From NCBI GenBank assembly GCA_964411675.1, contig CAYPLR010000013.1, positions 1 through 41,769 of the forward strand: a stretch of 41,769 bases of DNA, written 5' to 3'. Positions 32,127 to 40,468 of the stretch are shown in pieces. The position numbers were made by a program, and so were the translations under genes. How positions within the stretch are numbered: the first letter of the stretch is position 1; the number at the start of each line of letters is the position of its first letter. The DNA comes from JAAYBG01 sp964411675 (GTDB taxonomy: Bacteria; Bacillota_I; Bacilli_A; ML615J-28; CAG-698). Under the pieces are notes generated by a model. It was not told where the DNA came from. It was given only the letters and a program-made list of their open reading frames with translations, and did no database searches.

Positions 32127-32989
32127 AGAAAGGACTAGTCGTCAAAGCTATTAGTGGAGAATACACTGTTTTCTTACCGAATCAACAAATGATTGCGTGT
32201 AAACCACGAGGATTGTTTCGTCATCATGAGAAAAGTCCTTTGGTTGGTGATGTTGTTGACATCAACGAAGAAGAAAGAGTGATTATCAACATTTATCCAC
32301 GAAAAAACAGCTTAGAAAGACCAACGATTGCCAACGTTGACAAAGTTTTTTTGGTATTTTCGGTGATAGAACCAGATTTGAATTTGAACCTTCTTGATCG
32401 TTTAATTTCCATGATTGAATATCAAGATATTGAGATTATTATCGTTTTTACAAAACTCGATTTGTTACTAAATAAAGAAAACTTTAATTCTATTTATGAC
32501 TACTATCAACAATTAGGATATCGAATTTATCGAAATGACACGCCTGATTTTATTGAACAAATAAAACAGGAGGTCAACGAACATCTTTGTGTTGTTGCAG
32601 GTCAAAGCGGTGTTGGTAAAAGCACCTTACTCAATATTATTGATCCAGAACTTAATATTAAAACAAACATTGTCTCCACTGCTTTAAATCGTGGAAAACA
32701 TACGACAAGACATATTGAACTGATTCGAATTTTAGAGGGATGGTTGGCAGACACCCCAGGATTTGGAATTGCTGATTTTGAAGAAATTGATTTATTAACA
32801 TTGAGTAATACCTTTCGTGAATTTTACCAAGCTAGTCCAAAGTGTAAATTTTCAAAATGTACTCATATTAATGAACCTGGTTGTGAAGTAAAACGACTTG
32901 TGGAAACAAACACAATTTTAAGTTCACGCCATCAAAATTATTTATTGTTTGCGAAAGAAATTAAAGAAACAAAGAAAAATAAATATTAA
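32123..32989 (+). CDS. rsgA: Small ribosomal subunit biogenesis GTPase RsgA
   Basis: RsgA checks late 30S assembly and is stimulated by ribosomes. The 288-residue protein has an OB-fold, then a circularly permuted GTPase with G4 TKLD (110-113) before G1 GQSGVGKST (160-168) and G3 DTPG (210-213), and a zinc finger with Cys241, Cys246, His248 and Cys254. I chose ATG 32123, with GAAGGAGAAGG just upstream and the ATGA overlap with rlmN. An in-frame ATG at 32084 lies inside rlmN and has no binding site. Confidence 0.96.
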   Translation: MKKGLVVKAISGEYTVFLPNQQMIACKPRGLFRHHEKSPLVGDVVDINEEERVIINIYPRKNSLERPTIANVDKVFLVFSVIEPDLNLNLLDRLISMIEYQDIEIIIVFTKLDLLLNKENFNSIYDYYQQLGYRIYRNDTPDFIEQIKQEVNEHLCVVAGQSGVGKSTLLNIIDPELNIKTNIVSTALNRGKHTTRHIELIRILEGWLADTPGFGIADFEEIDLLTLSNTFREFYQASPKCKFSKCTHINEPGCEVKRLVETNTILSSRHQNYLLFAKEIKETKKNKY

Positions 32990-33002
32990 AAGGAGACCGA
33001 AG

Positions 33003-33647
33003 ATGATTGTTGCACCTTCAATTTTATCTGCTGATTTCTCAAAATTATTACAAGAAGTAAAAGAAGTCCAAGAGTATGGGGCTAAATTTCTTCATATTGA
33101 TGTTATGGATGGTCATTTTGTTCCTAATATTACCATGGGACCTGTCATTTATAAGGATTTAAAGGGAAAAGTTGACCTTGTTTTTGATGTCCATTTGATG
33201 ATAGAGAATCCATTAAAATATGCAAAAGATTTTGTTTCTGCGGGAGCTGATTATATTACTTTTCATTATGAAGCTGTCGATGATAAAATAGAAACCATCG
33301 AAGCAATCAAAAAATTAGGTGTAAAAGTAGGAATATCGATCAAACCAAATACCGCTGTTGAGGTCTTACAACAAATTCTACCTTATGTAGATCTAGTCTT
33401 AATTATGAGTGTAGAGCCAGGTTTTGGTGGTCAAAAGTTTATGAGCAATGCTCTTGATAAAATTGCTTATCTAGCAGCTCATAAAAAGAAATATAATTAT
33501 TCTTATTTAATACAAGTAGATGGGGGAATCAATAAAGAAACAGCCTCTTTATGCCAAAAGGCGGGTTGTGAAGTGATCGTAGCAGGAACGTATATTTTTG
33601 GAAGCGATGATCGTCAAAGGGTAATCAAGGGATTGCTTGCCTTATGA
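33003..33647 (+). CDS. rpe: Ribulose-phosphate 3-epimerase
   Basis: Rpe interconverts ribulose 5-phosphate and xylulose 5-phosphate in the pentose phosphate pathway. The 214-residue TIM barrel has the catalytic and metal residues in HIDVMDGHFVPN (His31, Asp33, His38), FDVHLMI, MSVEPGFGGQKF and VDGGI. ATG 33003 follows AAAGGAG. An 18-codon upstream extension is not credible. The end overlaps thiN by 4 bases (ATGA). The order rsgA-rpe-thiN is widespread in Bacillota. Confidence 0.96.
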   Translation: MIVAPSILSADFSKLLQEVKEVQEYGAKFLHIDVMDGHFVPNITMGPVIYKDLKGKVDLVFDVHLMIENPLKYAKDFVSAGADYITFHYEAVDDKIETIEAIKKLGVKVGISIKPNTAVEVLQQILPYVDLVLIMSVEPGFGGQKFMSNALDKIAYLAAHKKKYNYSYLIQVDGGINKETASLCQKAGCEVIVAGTYIFGSDDRQRVIKGLLAL

Positions 33648-34404
33648 TAGCTAAAATAGTTTGTGCAGGTTTTAATAGTTTTAAAGACATTTATCAACAC
33701 GATGAAGAGGAATTCATCATTGCTGTTGATGGAGGGATTATAACGACTTCCTCACAAAATATCATTGCAAAGATAGCGATTGGAGACTTTGATTCTTCTG
33801 ATATTGAACGTTATGGATTTGCATATGAAACAAAAATCGCTTTTCCAAAAGAAAAAAACGCAAGTGATTTAGAACTTGCGATTGAATATGTCGCGGAAAT
33901 GGATTTTTCCCGAATTGAAATTTATAATGGCAGTGGTAATCGGCTGGATCATTTCCTATCAATTATTCGAGTAATGGAGAAATATAGTCATCTTAATATT
34001 CATTTACTCGATAGTAGCAATGATATCTTTATTGCCCAGGGAACTGTTGAATTTAGTAAGGATCATTATCAATATATTTCTTTTTTTGCAGTAGAGAATG
34101 AAACAAAAATAACCTTGCAAGGTTTTAAATATAACCTAAATAACTNNNNNNNNNNNNNNNNNNNNNNNNNNNNNNNNNNNNNNNNNNNNNNNNNNNNNNN
34201 NNNNNNNNNNNNNNNNNNNNNNNNNNNNNNNNNNNNNNNNNNNNNGTAGAGAATGAAACAAAAATAACCTTGCAAGGTTTTAAATATAACCTAAATAACT
34301 ATATCTTACAGGTTGAGGATAGTATTTGTTTGAGTAATGAAATTATTGAAATAGGAAAACTTGTTGTTGATAAAAAAGTGATTGTCGTAAAATCATTAGG
34401 GTAA
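33644..34404 (+). CDS. thiN: Thiamine pyrophosphokinase, interrupted by a false scaffold gap
   Basis: ThiN makes thiamine pyrophosphate from thiamine. The first 167 residues show the family pattern: IIAVDGG, IAIGDFDS, FPKEKNASDLELAI and NGSGNRLDHFLS. The frame then meets 100 N (34146-34245). The 55 bases before the gap recur exactly after it. As written, the part after the gap is in another frame. If the two copies are merged, the gene reads through to TAA 34402-34404, giving 201 residues ending VVKSLG, a normal ThiN length. So it is almost certainly intact in the organism. Confidence 0.9.
34091..34145 (+). repeat. 55-bp copy before the N gap
   Basis: It is identical to 34246-34300. The two copies flank the N run exactly, which points to overlapping contig ends and not a biological repeat. 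Confidence 0.95.
34146..34245. other. Assembly gap of exactly 100 N
   Basis: A placeholder of round length. Because the flanks are the same 55 bases, the real distance is probably minus 55 (an overlap), with no missing sequence. Confidence 0.95.
34246..34300 (+). repeat. 55-bp copy after the N gap
   Basis: It is identical to 34091-34145 and continues into the true 3' end of thiN. Confidence 0.95.
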
Positions 34405-34436
34405 TAAAAAAAGGCTTAATCGCCTTTTTTTATTAC
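34401..34436. terminator. Bidirectional terminator between thiN and rpmB
   Basis: A perfect 15-bp inverted repeat (34401-34415 with 34422-34436) around TTAATC has a GGC/GCC core and A/T flanks that give U-tracts on both strands. It overlaps both convergent stop codons. Confidence 0.9.
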
Positions 34437-34627
34437 TATGCACGTTCAACAAGACCAGATTTTAAAGCACGAGTTGATACATATACACGTTTAATTTTTC
34501 CATCTTCATCCTTAATTCTAACTTTTTGTAAGTTAGCTTTCCATTTTCTCCTAGTTGCACTAAGAGAATGAGAACGACTATTACCTGAAACTGTACCTAA
34601 GCCAGTTACATAACATTTACGAGCCAT
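34436..34627 (-). CDS. rpmB: 50S ribosomal protein L28
   Basis: L28 is a small protein of the large subunit near the E site. The 63-residue product starts MARKCYVTG and contains NSRSHSLSATRRKW, the family signature. Only one cysteine is present, so this is the zinc-free type. ATG 34627 is 6 bases after GGGAGGTG. A 5-residue upstream extension is rejected. rpmB is divergent from fakA, the usual Bacillota arrangement, where rpmB faces away from the yloU-yloV-recG genes. Confidence 0.97.
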   Translation of the reverse strand: MARKCYVTGLGTVSGNSRSHSLSATRRKWKANLQKVRIKDEDGKIKRVYVSTRALKSGLVERA

Positions 34628-34670
34628 ATTTGCACCTCCCAAAATTAATTCTATTTTATTAACCTTACCT

Positions 34671-34699
34671 ATTATAGCATATTATTAATGGTAAATCAA
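34671..34699 (-). promoter_or_regulatory. Promoter of rpmB
   Basis: On the minus strand TTGATT (34699-34694) and a perfect TATAAT (34676-34671) are 17 bases apart. Confidence 0.8.
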
Positions 34700-34758
34700 G
34701 AAAAATTGATAATATTTTATTTAGCTATTATTTCATTGAAATAGCAAACGGATTGTAA

Positions 34759-34790
34759 AAAAACGCATCAATTTCAATAGAAAAACGCAT
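34759..34790 (+). repeat. Direct repeats upstream of the fakA promoter
   Basis: AAAAACGCAT occurs at 34759-34768 and 34781-34790, 22 bases apart, about two helical turns, and both are followed by T-rich then AA sequence. The second copy overlaps GCATTCTT (34787-34794), which forms an inverted repeat with AAGAATGC (34817-34824) reaching into the promoter. A tandem regulator site is possible. Confidence 0.4.
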
Positions 34791-34810
34791 TCTTTGAAAG
34801 GCGAATTGTC

Positions 34811-34839
34811 TTGATTAAGAATGCAAATTATGGTATAAT
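34811..34839 (+). promoter_or_regulatory. Promoter of fakA
   Basis: TTGATT (34811-34816), 17 bases, TGG plus a perfect TATAAT (34834-34839). Confidence 0.8.
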
Positions 34840-34906
34840 GTCTAAGTAGTATTTTTTTAAAATAGACTAATAAGTAAACAATATATATATCAATGGAGGC
34901 ATTTTA

Positions 34907-36586
34907 ATGCAAATCATGAAACTTGACGGAGCTATATTTAAGACGCTAGTTTTAAATGGTGCCGAAAAATTAAAGAAAGATTATCAGAGAATTGATTCTC
35001 TTAATGTGTTCCCTGTCCCTGATGGTGATACAGGAACAAATATGAAAATGACAATTGAAGGTGGAGTTAACGAGATTTATAACTCTCACGAAACTAGTAT
35101 ATATGAAATTTCTAAGAAACTTTCTCGTGGTATGCTGATGGGAGCGCGTGGAAATTCTGGAGTAATTCTATCACAATTATTTCGAGGATTAAATAAAGGA
35201 TTCGAAGGATTTGAACAAGTAGATGCGATTCGTTTGGCTCATGCTTTTGATAGTGGTGTAAAGCAAGCATACAAAGCGGTAATGAAACCAGTAGAGGGAA
35301 CTATTCTAACGGTTGCTCGTGAAGCTTGCGAAAAAATGTTGGTGATTTCTTCTTCGAGAATGACAATTAATGAATTCTTTGTAGAGTATATTGCAGAAGC
35401 AAAAGCTTCTCTTGCAAGAACCCCAGATATTTTACCAATTCTAAAAGAATCGGGTGTTGTTGATAGTGGTGGTGCTGGATACCTTGCTATTATTGAAGGC
35501 ATGGCTGAAGCTTTAGATGAGAATTTTACTGTTTCTGATACATTTGATGCAGCACATGGATCAACACATTCACCAGTAGCAACTACTAAGGAAATAGAAT
35601 TTGGTTATTGTACTGAGTTTATTTTACGTTTAAGTGAGGAATTTAAACCAGAAGAGTTTGATGAAAAAATAATTTATGAAAAAATAAATCCTTTAGGAGA
35701 TTCTATTGCTCTTGTTAAGGATGAAGATTTGGTAAAAGTTCATGTTCATACATTAAAACCAGGAGACATCTTAAATATCGGTCAAACTTATGGTGAATTT
35801 ATTCATCTAAAGATTGAAAATATGACCATTCAACATCATGAAATCGCTGAAATTGCTCATGTTGCTGAAGGAGAATGTCCTTGTGGAGAGGAACATCTTC
35901 CAAAAGCTGCTAAACCAGATATTCGTAAAAAGTATGCGATTGTTGTTGTTGCTAGTGGAGAAGGGCTAATTAAAACCTTTAAAGATTTGGGAGCAGATTA
36001 TGTTGTTTCTGGTGGCCAAAGTATGAATCCTTCTACGGAAGATTTCATCCGTGGTTTTGATACCTTAAACGCTGAAAATATTTTTGTATTCCCAAATAAT
36101 AAGAATATTATTCTTGCTGCTAATCAATCAGCAAAAATTTATACAGAAAGTCATATCCGTGTTGTTGAAACAAAAACATTAGCACAGGGATTCTCTGCAT
36201 TAACAATGATTGATTTAAGCGGGGAGCCAGAAGAAATTATTCAAGATTTAGAAAAAGTAATTGCCAATGTTACCACTGGTTTAATTACCTATTCTATTAG
36301 AGATACTGTATTAGAAGGAATTGATATTCATAAAGATGATTTTATTGGTATTTGTAATAGTAAGATTGTGGCTTCTCATAAAAGACGTAGTGAAGCAACA
36401 AAGGAATTATTAAAAAGCGCTATCAATGATGAAAAAGAAATTATCACCATTATTTATGGAGCTGACGTTACCGAAAAAGAAGTAAATGAATTAGTAAGAT
36501 ATATTGAGAAGAATTATAGCAATCTTGAAGTAGATGTAATTGAAGGAAATCAAGAAGTCTATAGTTATATTCTAGCAATAGAGTAG
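34907..36586 (+). CDS. fakA: Fatty acid kinase catalytic subunit FakA (YloV, DhaL domain)
   Basis: FakA phosphorylates fatty acids held by the carrier FakB, giving acyl-phosphate for phospholipid synthesis. The 559-residue protein has an N-terminal DhaL-type ATP domain with PVPDGDTGTNMKMT (37-50) and RGMLMGARGNSGVILSQ, a middle domain including HVHTLKPG and a CPCGEEH cluster, and a C-terminal domain related to DegV/FakB. TGGAGG precedes ATG. ATG 34916 is a second option. The usual upstream partner yloU (asp23) is missing. No fakB is in the window. plsX, which uses acyl-phosphate, lies two genes downstream. Confidence 0.92.
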   Translation: MQIMKLDGAIFKTLVLNGAEKLKKDYQRIDSLNVFPVPDGDTGTNMKMTIEGGVNEIYNSHETSIYEISKKLSRGMLMGARGNSGVILSQLFRGLNKGFEGFEQVDAIRLAHAFDSGVKQAYKAVMKPVEGTILTVAREACEKMLVISSSRMTINEFFVEYIAEAKASLARTPDILPILKESGVVDSGGAGYLAIIEGMAEALDENFTVSDTFDAAHGSTHSPVATTKEIEFGYCTEFILRLSEEFKPEEFDEKIIYEKINPLGDSIALVKDEDLVKVHVHTLKPGDILNIGQTYGEFIHLKIENMTIQHHEIAEIAHVAEGECPCGEEHLPKAAKPDIRKKYAIVVVASGEGLIKTFKDLGADYVVSGGQSMNPSTEDFIRGFDTLNAENIFVFPNNKNIILAANQSAKIYTESHIRVVETKTLAQGFSALTMIDLSGEPEEIIQDLEKVIANVTTGLITYSIRDTVLEGIDIHKDDFIGICNSKIVASHKRRSEATKELLKSAINDEKEIITIIYGADVTEKEVNELVRYIEKNYSNLEVDVIEGNQEVYSYILAIE

Positions 36587-36590
36587 AATG

Positions 36591-36608
36591 GGGCTTTAAG
36601 CCCTTTTT
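36591..36608 (+). terminator. Short terminator between fakA and recG
   Basis: GGGCT (36591-36595) pairs with AGCCC (36599-36603) around TTA, followed by five T. The stem is short and recG starts 24 bases later without a clear promoter, so it may only reduce read-through. Confidence 0.6.
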
Positions 36609-36631
36609 CTTGTTATGGATATGGTGAAATT

Positions 36632-38662
36632 ATGAAGGAAATTTTATTAAGCGAAGTATCATACATAACTCCCAAGCAAGTTTTGTTTCTTAAAAAGAGC
36701 AATATCAACACTGTTGAGGATTTGTTGTTTAATTTTCCAACTAAGTTTGAAGATTATACAATTAAATCATTCAAGGATATTGTTCCCGAAACAAATGTAA
36801 CGATTGCTGGTGTTGTTCAAACAAAAGCTACTGTTACCAATGTGAAAACAAAACTTTCCGTTATGAATTTTTATCTTGACGTGGAAGGAAGAAAGATAAG
36901 GGCTACCATTTTTAATCGTCATTTCTTAAAATCAAAGATAAATTATGGTACTTATGTTCGCTTAACAGGCAAATTTAATGAAAATATGCGTAATTTTACC
37001 GCTTCAGAAATTCATTTTAATGAATTTAGTAGTGCTGTTAATCCCATCTTTAATATCAAAGGAATTACTGATGAAAAGATGCTAGAACTAAAAGAAAAAA
37101 TCTATGATGATTATTGTGATGAGATAACAGAAGATTTACCAGCAGAAATTAGAACAAAGTATAATTTAATCGGTTTAAAAAGAGCAATAAAATATATCAA
37201 TATCCCTGATGAAATTGAAGAAGTCCAATTAGCGATTAATCGAATTAAATTTGAAGAATTATTTTTATATCAATTGAAAATAAAATATATGTTATACATG
37301 AGAAAGCATTTCCCTCAAGGGGTATCCATTCATTTTGATCAAAAACGAGTTAATGATTTTATTAAAACATTACCTTATGAATTAACCATTGATCAAAAAC
37401 GTTCCCTTGATGAAATTTTTATGGATATGCAAGCCCCTTACAAAATGAATCGCTTGTTACAAGGAGAAGTTGGGTCTGGTAAAACAGTAGTCGCTGCTAT
37501 TGCTTTATTTGCTGTAATTACAGCTGGTTATCAAGGAGCAATTATGGTTCCTACTGAAGTCCTTGCTAATCAACATTATATTACTTTTAAAGATTTATTT
37601 AAAAATGAAGATATTAATATTGTAATGTTATCTTCATCGGTAAATAATAAAGATAAAAAAGTAATCCTTACAGATTTAGTTGATAAAAAAGTAGATATTA
37701 TCATAGGCACACACTCGTTATTTCAAAAAGATGTTGAATTTCATTCACTAGGTTTAGTGATTACTGATGAAGAACATCGATTTGGGGTCCGCCAAAGGGT
37801 ATCTATTGTTGGTAAAGGTCATTTAATCGATCATTTAAAAATGAGTGCAACACCCATTCCGCGAACATTGGCGATTAGTGTTTTAGGTGAATCAGACATT
37901 TCTCTAATTAAAACCTTACCAGGAAATAAAAAAGAAGCAATTACTCGCTATATTCGCTATGAAGATCGTGCCATTGCGCTTGAACATATGAAACAAGAAT
38001 TAGCGGCTGGCCATCAAATCTATGTTGTTGCTCCCATGATTCAAGAATCTGAGGTAATGGATTTACAAAACGCAACAGAAATATATAATAATATGACAGA
38101 ATACTTTAAGGGTATTTGCCAAGTAGGATTAATTCATAGTCGCTTGAAGACGAATGAAAAAGAACAAGTAATGGCGGATTTTTCAGCAAATAAAATTCAG
38201 ATTTTAGTTTCAACAAGCGTTATTGAAGTAGGTGTGAATGTCATTAATGCCACAACGATGGTTATTCTTGATGCTGATCGTTTTGGAATTGCTCAGCTAC
38301 ATCAAATGCGGGGTCGTGTTCGTCGTAGCGATGAACAAGCATACTGCTTTTTAATTAGCAACACGGAAGCTCAAAGCGCAATAGAACGATTGAAACTTGT
38401 TGAAGAAAATAATGATGGATTTATGCTTGCCGAAGAAGATTTAATTATTAGAGGCCCAGGGGATTTCTTTGGGGAGAAGCAATCAGGTACTATTCCATTT
38501 AAAATGGCAGACTTAGTATTAGATAAGGAAATATTAGAGATGGTTAATGAACTTGCTAATCAAATCATGGATGAGCAAAAACTATTTACCAATCCTGAAT
38601 ATGAAGAAATTAAGAAAATAGTAGATAATAATTACCAGCAAAACAAAGAAATGCTTGACTAG
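36632..38662 (+). CDS. recG: ATP-dependent DNA helicase RecG
   Basis: RecG regresses stalled replication forks and processes branched DNA. The 676-residue protein has an N-terminal wedge/OB domain, Walker A GEVGSGKT (278-285), a DEEH box (379-382), motif III MSATPIPRTLAIS, and the C-terminal helicase motif HQMRGRVRRSDEQAYC, where many homologues read GRVGR. The ribosome binding site GGTGA is close to ATG 36632. Gene order fakA-recG-plsX is typical of Bacillota. Confidence 0.96.
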   Translation: MKEILLSEVSYITPKQVLFLKKSNINTVEDLLFNFPTKFEDYTIKSFKDIVPETNVTIAGVVQTKATVTNVKTKLSVMNFYLDVEGRKIRATIFNRHFLKSKINYGTYVRLTGKFNENMRNFTASEIHFNEFSSAVNPIFNIKGITDEKMLELKEKIYDDYCDEITEDLPAEIRTKYNLIGLKRAIKYINIPDEIEEVQLAINRIKFEELFLYQLKIKYMLYMRKHFPQGVSIHFDQKRVNDFIKTLPYELTIDQKRSLDEIFMDMQAPYKMNRLLQGEVGSGKTVVAAIALFAVITAGYQGAIMVPTEVLANQHYITFKDLFKNEDINIVMLSSSVNNKDKKVILTDLVDKKVDIIIGTHSLFQKDVEFHSLGLVITDEEHRFGVRQRVSIVGKGHLIDHLKMSATPIPRTLAISVLGESDISLIKTLPGNKKEAITRYIRYEDRAIALEHMKQELAAGHQIYVVAPMIQESEVMDLQNATEIYNNMTEYFKGICQVGLIHSRLKTNEKEQVMADFSANKIQILVSTSVIEVGVNVINATTMVILDADRFGIAQLHQMRGRVRRSDEQAYCFLISNTEAQSAIERLKLVEENNDGFMLAEEDLIIRGPGDFFGEKQSGTIPFKMADLVLDKEILEMVNELANQIMDEQKLFTNPEYEEIKKIVDNNYQQNKEMLD

Positions 38663-38671
38663 GAGGCACTA

Positions 38672-39676
38672 ATGATTAAATTAGCAATTGATGCAATGGG
38701 TGGCGATTTTGCACCAGAAGCCATTGTAAAAGGGGTTAACTTAGCAATCACAGCATATGACGATATTGAATTAGTCTTATATGGTGATGAACAAGAAATA
38801 AAAAAATATTTACAAGTAAATGATCGTGTAAAAATAGTTCATGCTCCTAAAAAAATTGATATGGGAGAAAAAGATCCTATTGGAGAAATCCGTCGTAATC
38901 GCGATACTTCCCTTGTCATGGCTTTTCAAGCAGTAAAGGATAAGGAAGTAGATGGTGCAGTGACAGCGGGACCAACCCAAGGAACCATTGCTGCCGCCCA
39001 CCTTGTGATTAGAAGAATTAAAGGAATGAAAAGAGTCGCTTTATGTCCTACTTTACCAAACATTGGGGGAAAATCACGCTTATTACTTGATGTTGGAGCG
39101 AATGTTGAACTAAGAAGTGAACACATTGTGCAATTAGCGGAATATGCAACTATTTACCTTCAAGAAACAGCTCAAATCAAGAAACCATTAGTAGGATTAT
39201 TAAATATTGGTAGCGAACCAGGAAAAGGTCGTGAAGTAGATAAAGAAACCTTCCAATTATTGTCACAAAATCAAAACATTCATTTTTTTGGTAATATTGA
39301 ACCAAAAGAATTGTTTTTCACCGATTGTGATATTTTAATTACGGATGGATTCACTGGCAATATGGTGATGAAAACCAGTGAAGGCGTTGCGAAAATGATT
39401 GGTAAATACTTTAAAGATGAAATCAAGAAAAGTTTCAGTGCTAAAATTGGATATCTTTTCATGAAAAAAGTTTTTAAGAACTTTAAAAAGGCATTGAATC
39501 CAGATGAAATTGGTGGATCAAATTTATTTGGTGTTGATGGTGTTGTTGTGAAAGCACATGGAGCAAGTAGTGATTATGCATTCTCGAAAGCGATTAATCA
39601 AGCAAGATTAACAGTTCAAGGGAATGTAATAGAGAAGATGAAAACTATTATTGGAGATGATACTAGTGACAGTTAG
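38672..39676 (+). CDS. plsX: Phosphate acyltransferase PlsX
   Basis: PlsX interconverts acyl-ACP and acyl-phosphate, the acyl donor for PlsY in phospholipid synthesis. The 334-residue protein begins with the signature AIDAMGGDFAPEAIVKG and has GAVTAGPTQGTIA, LLDVGAN and DGFTGNMVMKTSEG. AGGAGG lies before ATG. In Bacillus the next genes are fabD, fabG, acpP and then rnc. Here rnc overlaps plsX directly. With FakA nearby this suggests use of exogenous fatty acids (inference). Confidence 0.96.
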   Translation: MIKLAIDAMGGDFAPEAIVKGVNLAITAYDDIELVLYGDEQEIKKYLQVNDRVKIVHAPKKIDMGEKDPIGEIRRNRDTSLVMAFQAVKDKEVDGAVTAGPTQGTIAAAHLVIRRIKGMKRVALCPTLPNIGGKSRLLLDVGANVELRSEHIVQLAEYATIYLQETAQIKKPLVGLLNIGSEPGKGREVDKETFQLLSQNQNIHFFGNIEPKELFFTDCDILITDGFTGNMVMKTSEGVAKMIGKYFKDEIKKSFSAKIGYLFMKKVFKNFKKALNPDEIGGSNLFGVDGVVVKAHGASSDYAFSKAINQARLTVQGNVIEKMKTIIGDDTSDS

Positions 39677-40361
39677 AGAAGATTTTGAAACTAAATTTTC
39701 ACAAATTGCCAAGCGCCTCCATTTAAAATACAAAAATTTGGAATTATATCGAATGGCTTTTACGCATAAAACTTATGGTAATGAGCATAATTGTCCTTAT
39801 AATGAACGTTTAGAATTTTTAGGAGATGCTATTCTTGATTTTCTTGTTGGAGAATATTTATATGGTAAATTCCCTGATATGCTAGAAGGAGAACTATCGA
39901 AAACGAGAGCAAAATTTGTTTGTACAGAAGCAAATGCCGAGTATTCCAAGATTTTAAAACTAAATGAAGGATTATTACTGGGAAAAGGTGAAGCAGCACA
40001 AGGGGGAGACACGAAACCAACCGTTTTAGCTGATTTATTTGAAGCTTTTTTGGGCGCTGTTTATCTCGACTTAGGAATCGGAAAAGTGAGAGACATTCTT
40101 AATCAAGTCATATTTTCTCGTTTTGAAACCATCGATCAAGGTTTCTTTGTAGATTATAAAAGTGAATTACAGGAATATATTCAAGCTGAAAGTAGAGAAT
40201 CTTTAATTTATAATTCGAAAGAAGAAGGTCCTAGTCATGATAGAACCTATCTTGTTGAAGTAATACATGAAGGGGTTATTTTAGGAATCGGATCAGGAAA
40301 AAGCAAAAGCAAAGCTGAACAAGCAGCAGCAAAAGATGCTTTAAGTAAGATGGCAAGGTAG
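39666..40361 (+). CDS. rnc: Ribonuclease III
   Basis: RNase III cleaves double-stranded RNA, including rRNA precursors. The 231-residue protein has the nuclease signature NERLEFLGD (46-54) and the downstream DLFEAFLGAVY, with a C-terminal dsRNA-binding domain (about 155-229, ending KSKSKAEQAAAKDALSKM). I chose GTG 39666, 9 bases after GGAG (39653-39656). TTG 39651 and ATG 39657 leave no room for a ribosome site. It overlaps the plsX end by 11 bases. Confidence 0.96.
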   Translation: MTVREDFETKFSQIAKRLHLKYKNLELYRMAFTHKTYGNEHNCPYNERLEFLGDAILDFLVGEYLYGKFPDMLEGELSKTRAKFVCTEANAEYSKILKLNEGLLLGKGEAAQGGDTKPTVLADLFEAFLGAVYLDLGIGKVRDILNQVIFSRFETIDQGFFVDYKSELQEYIQAESRESLIYNSKEEGPSHDRTYLVEVIHEGVILGIGSGKSKSKAEQAAAKDALSKMAR

Positions 40362-40392
40362 AAAAGGCATTTACAAAATAAATACCTTTTTT
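40362..40392 (+). terminator. Rho-independent terminator after rnc
   Basis: AAAAGG plus ATTTA (40362-40373) pairs with TAAAT plus CCTTTT (40379-40390), one mismatch, around CAAAA, with a T-run. Confidence 0.75.
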
Positions 40393-40411
40393 ATATTTTT
40401 AAAAGAGAGTG

Positions 40412-40440
40412 TTGCAATTTTAATTAAAAGAACTTACAAT
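40412..40440 (+). promoter_or_regulatory. Promoter of dnaD-nth
   Basis: TTGCAA (40412-40417) and TACAAT (40435-40440) are 17 bases apart. Confidence 0.65.
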
Positions 40441-40468
40441 ATATGAAAGAGAACATTAGGAGTAGCCC

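Noticed and set aside
33644..34249. thiN as a truncated or frame-shifted pseudogene
   Set aside because: The break coincides with 100 N between identical 55-base flanks, and merging them restores the gene.
34069..34275. Minus-strand frame running through the N block
   Set aside because: It exists only because N codons contain no stops.
34091..34300. 55-base direct repeat as an insertion or attachment site
   Set aside because: The copies abut the gap exactly on both sides, which fits an assembly overlap and not a target duplication.
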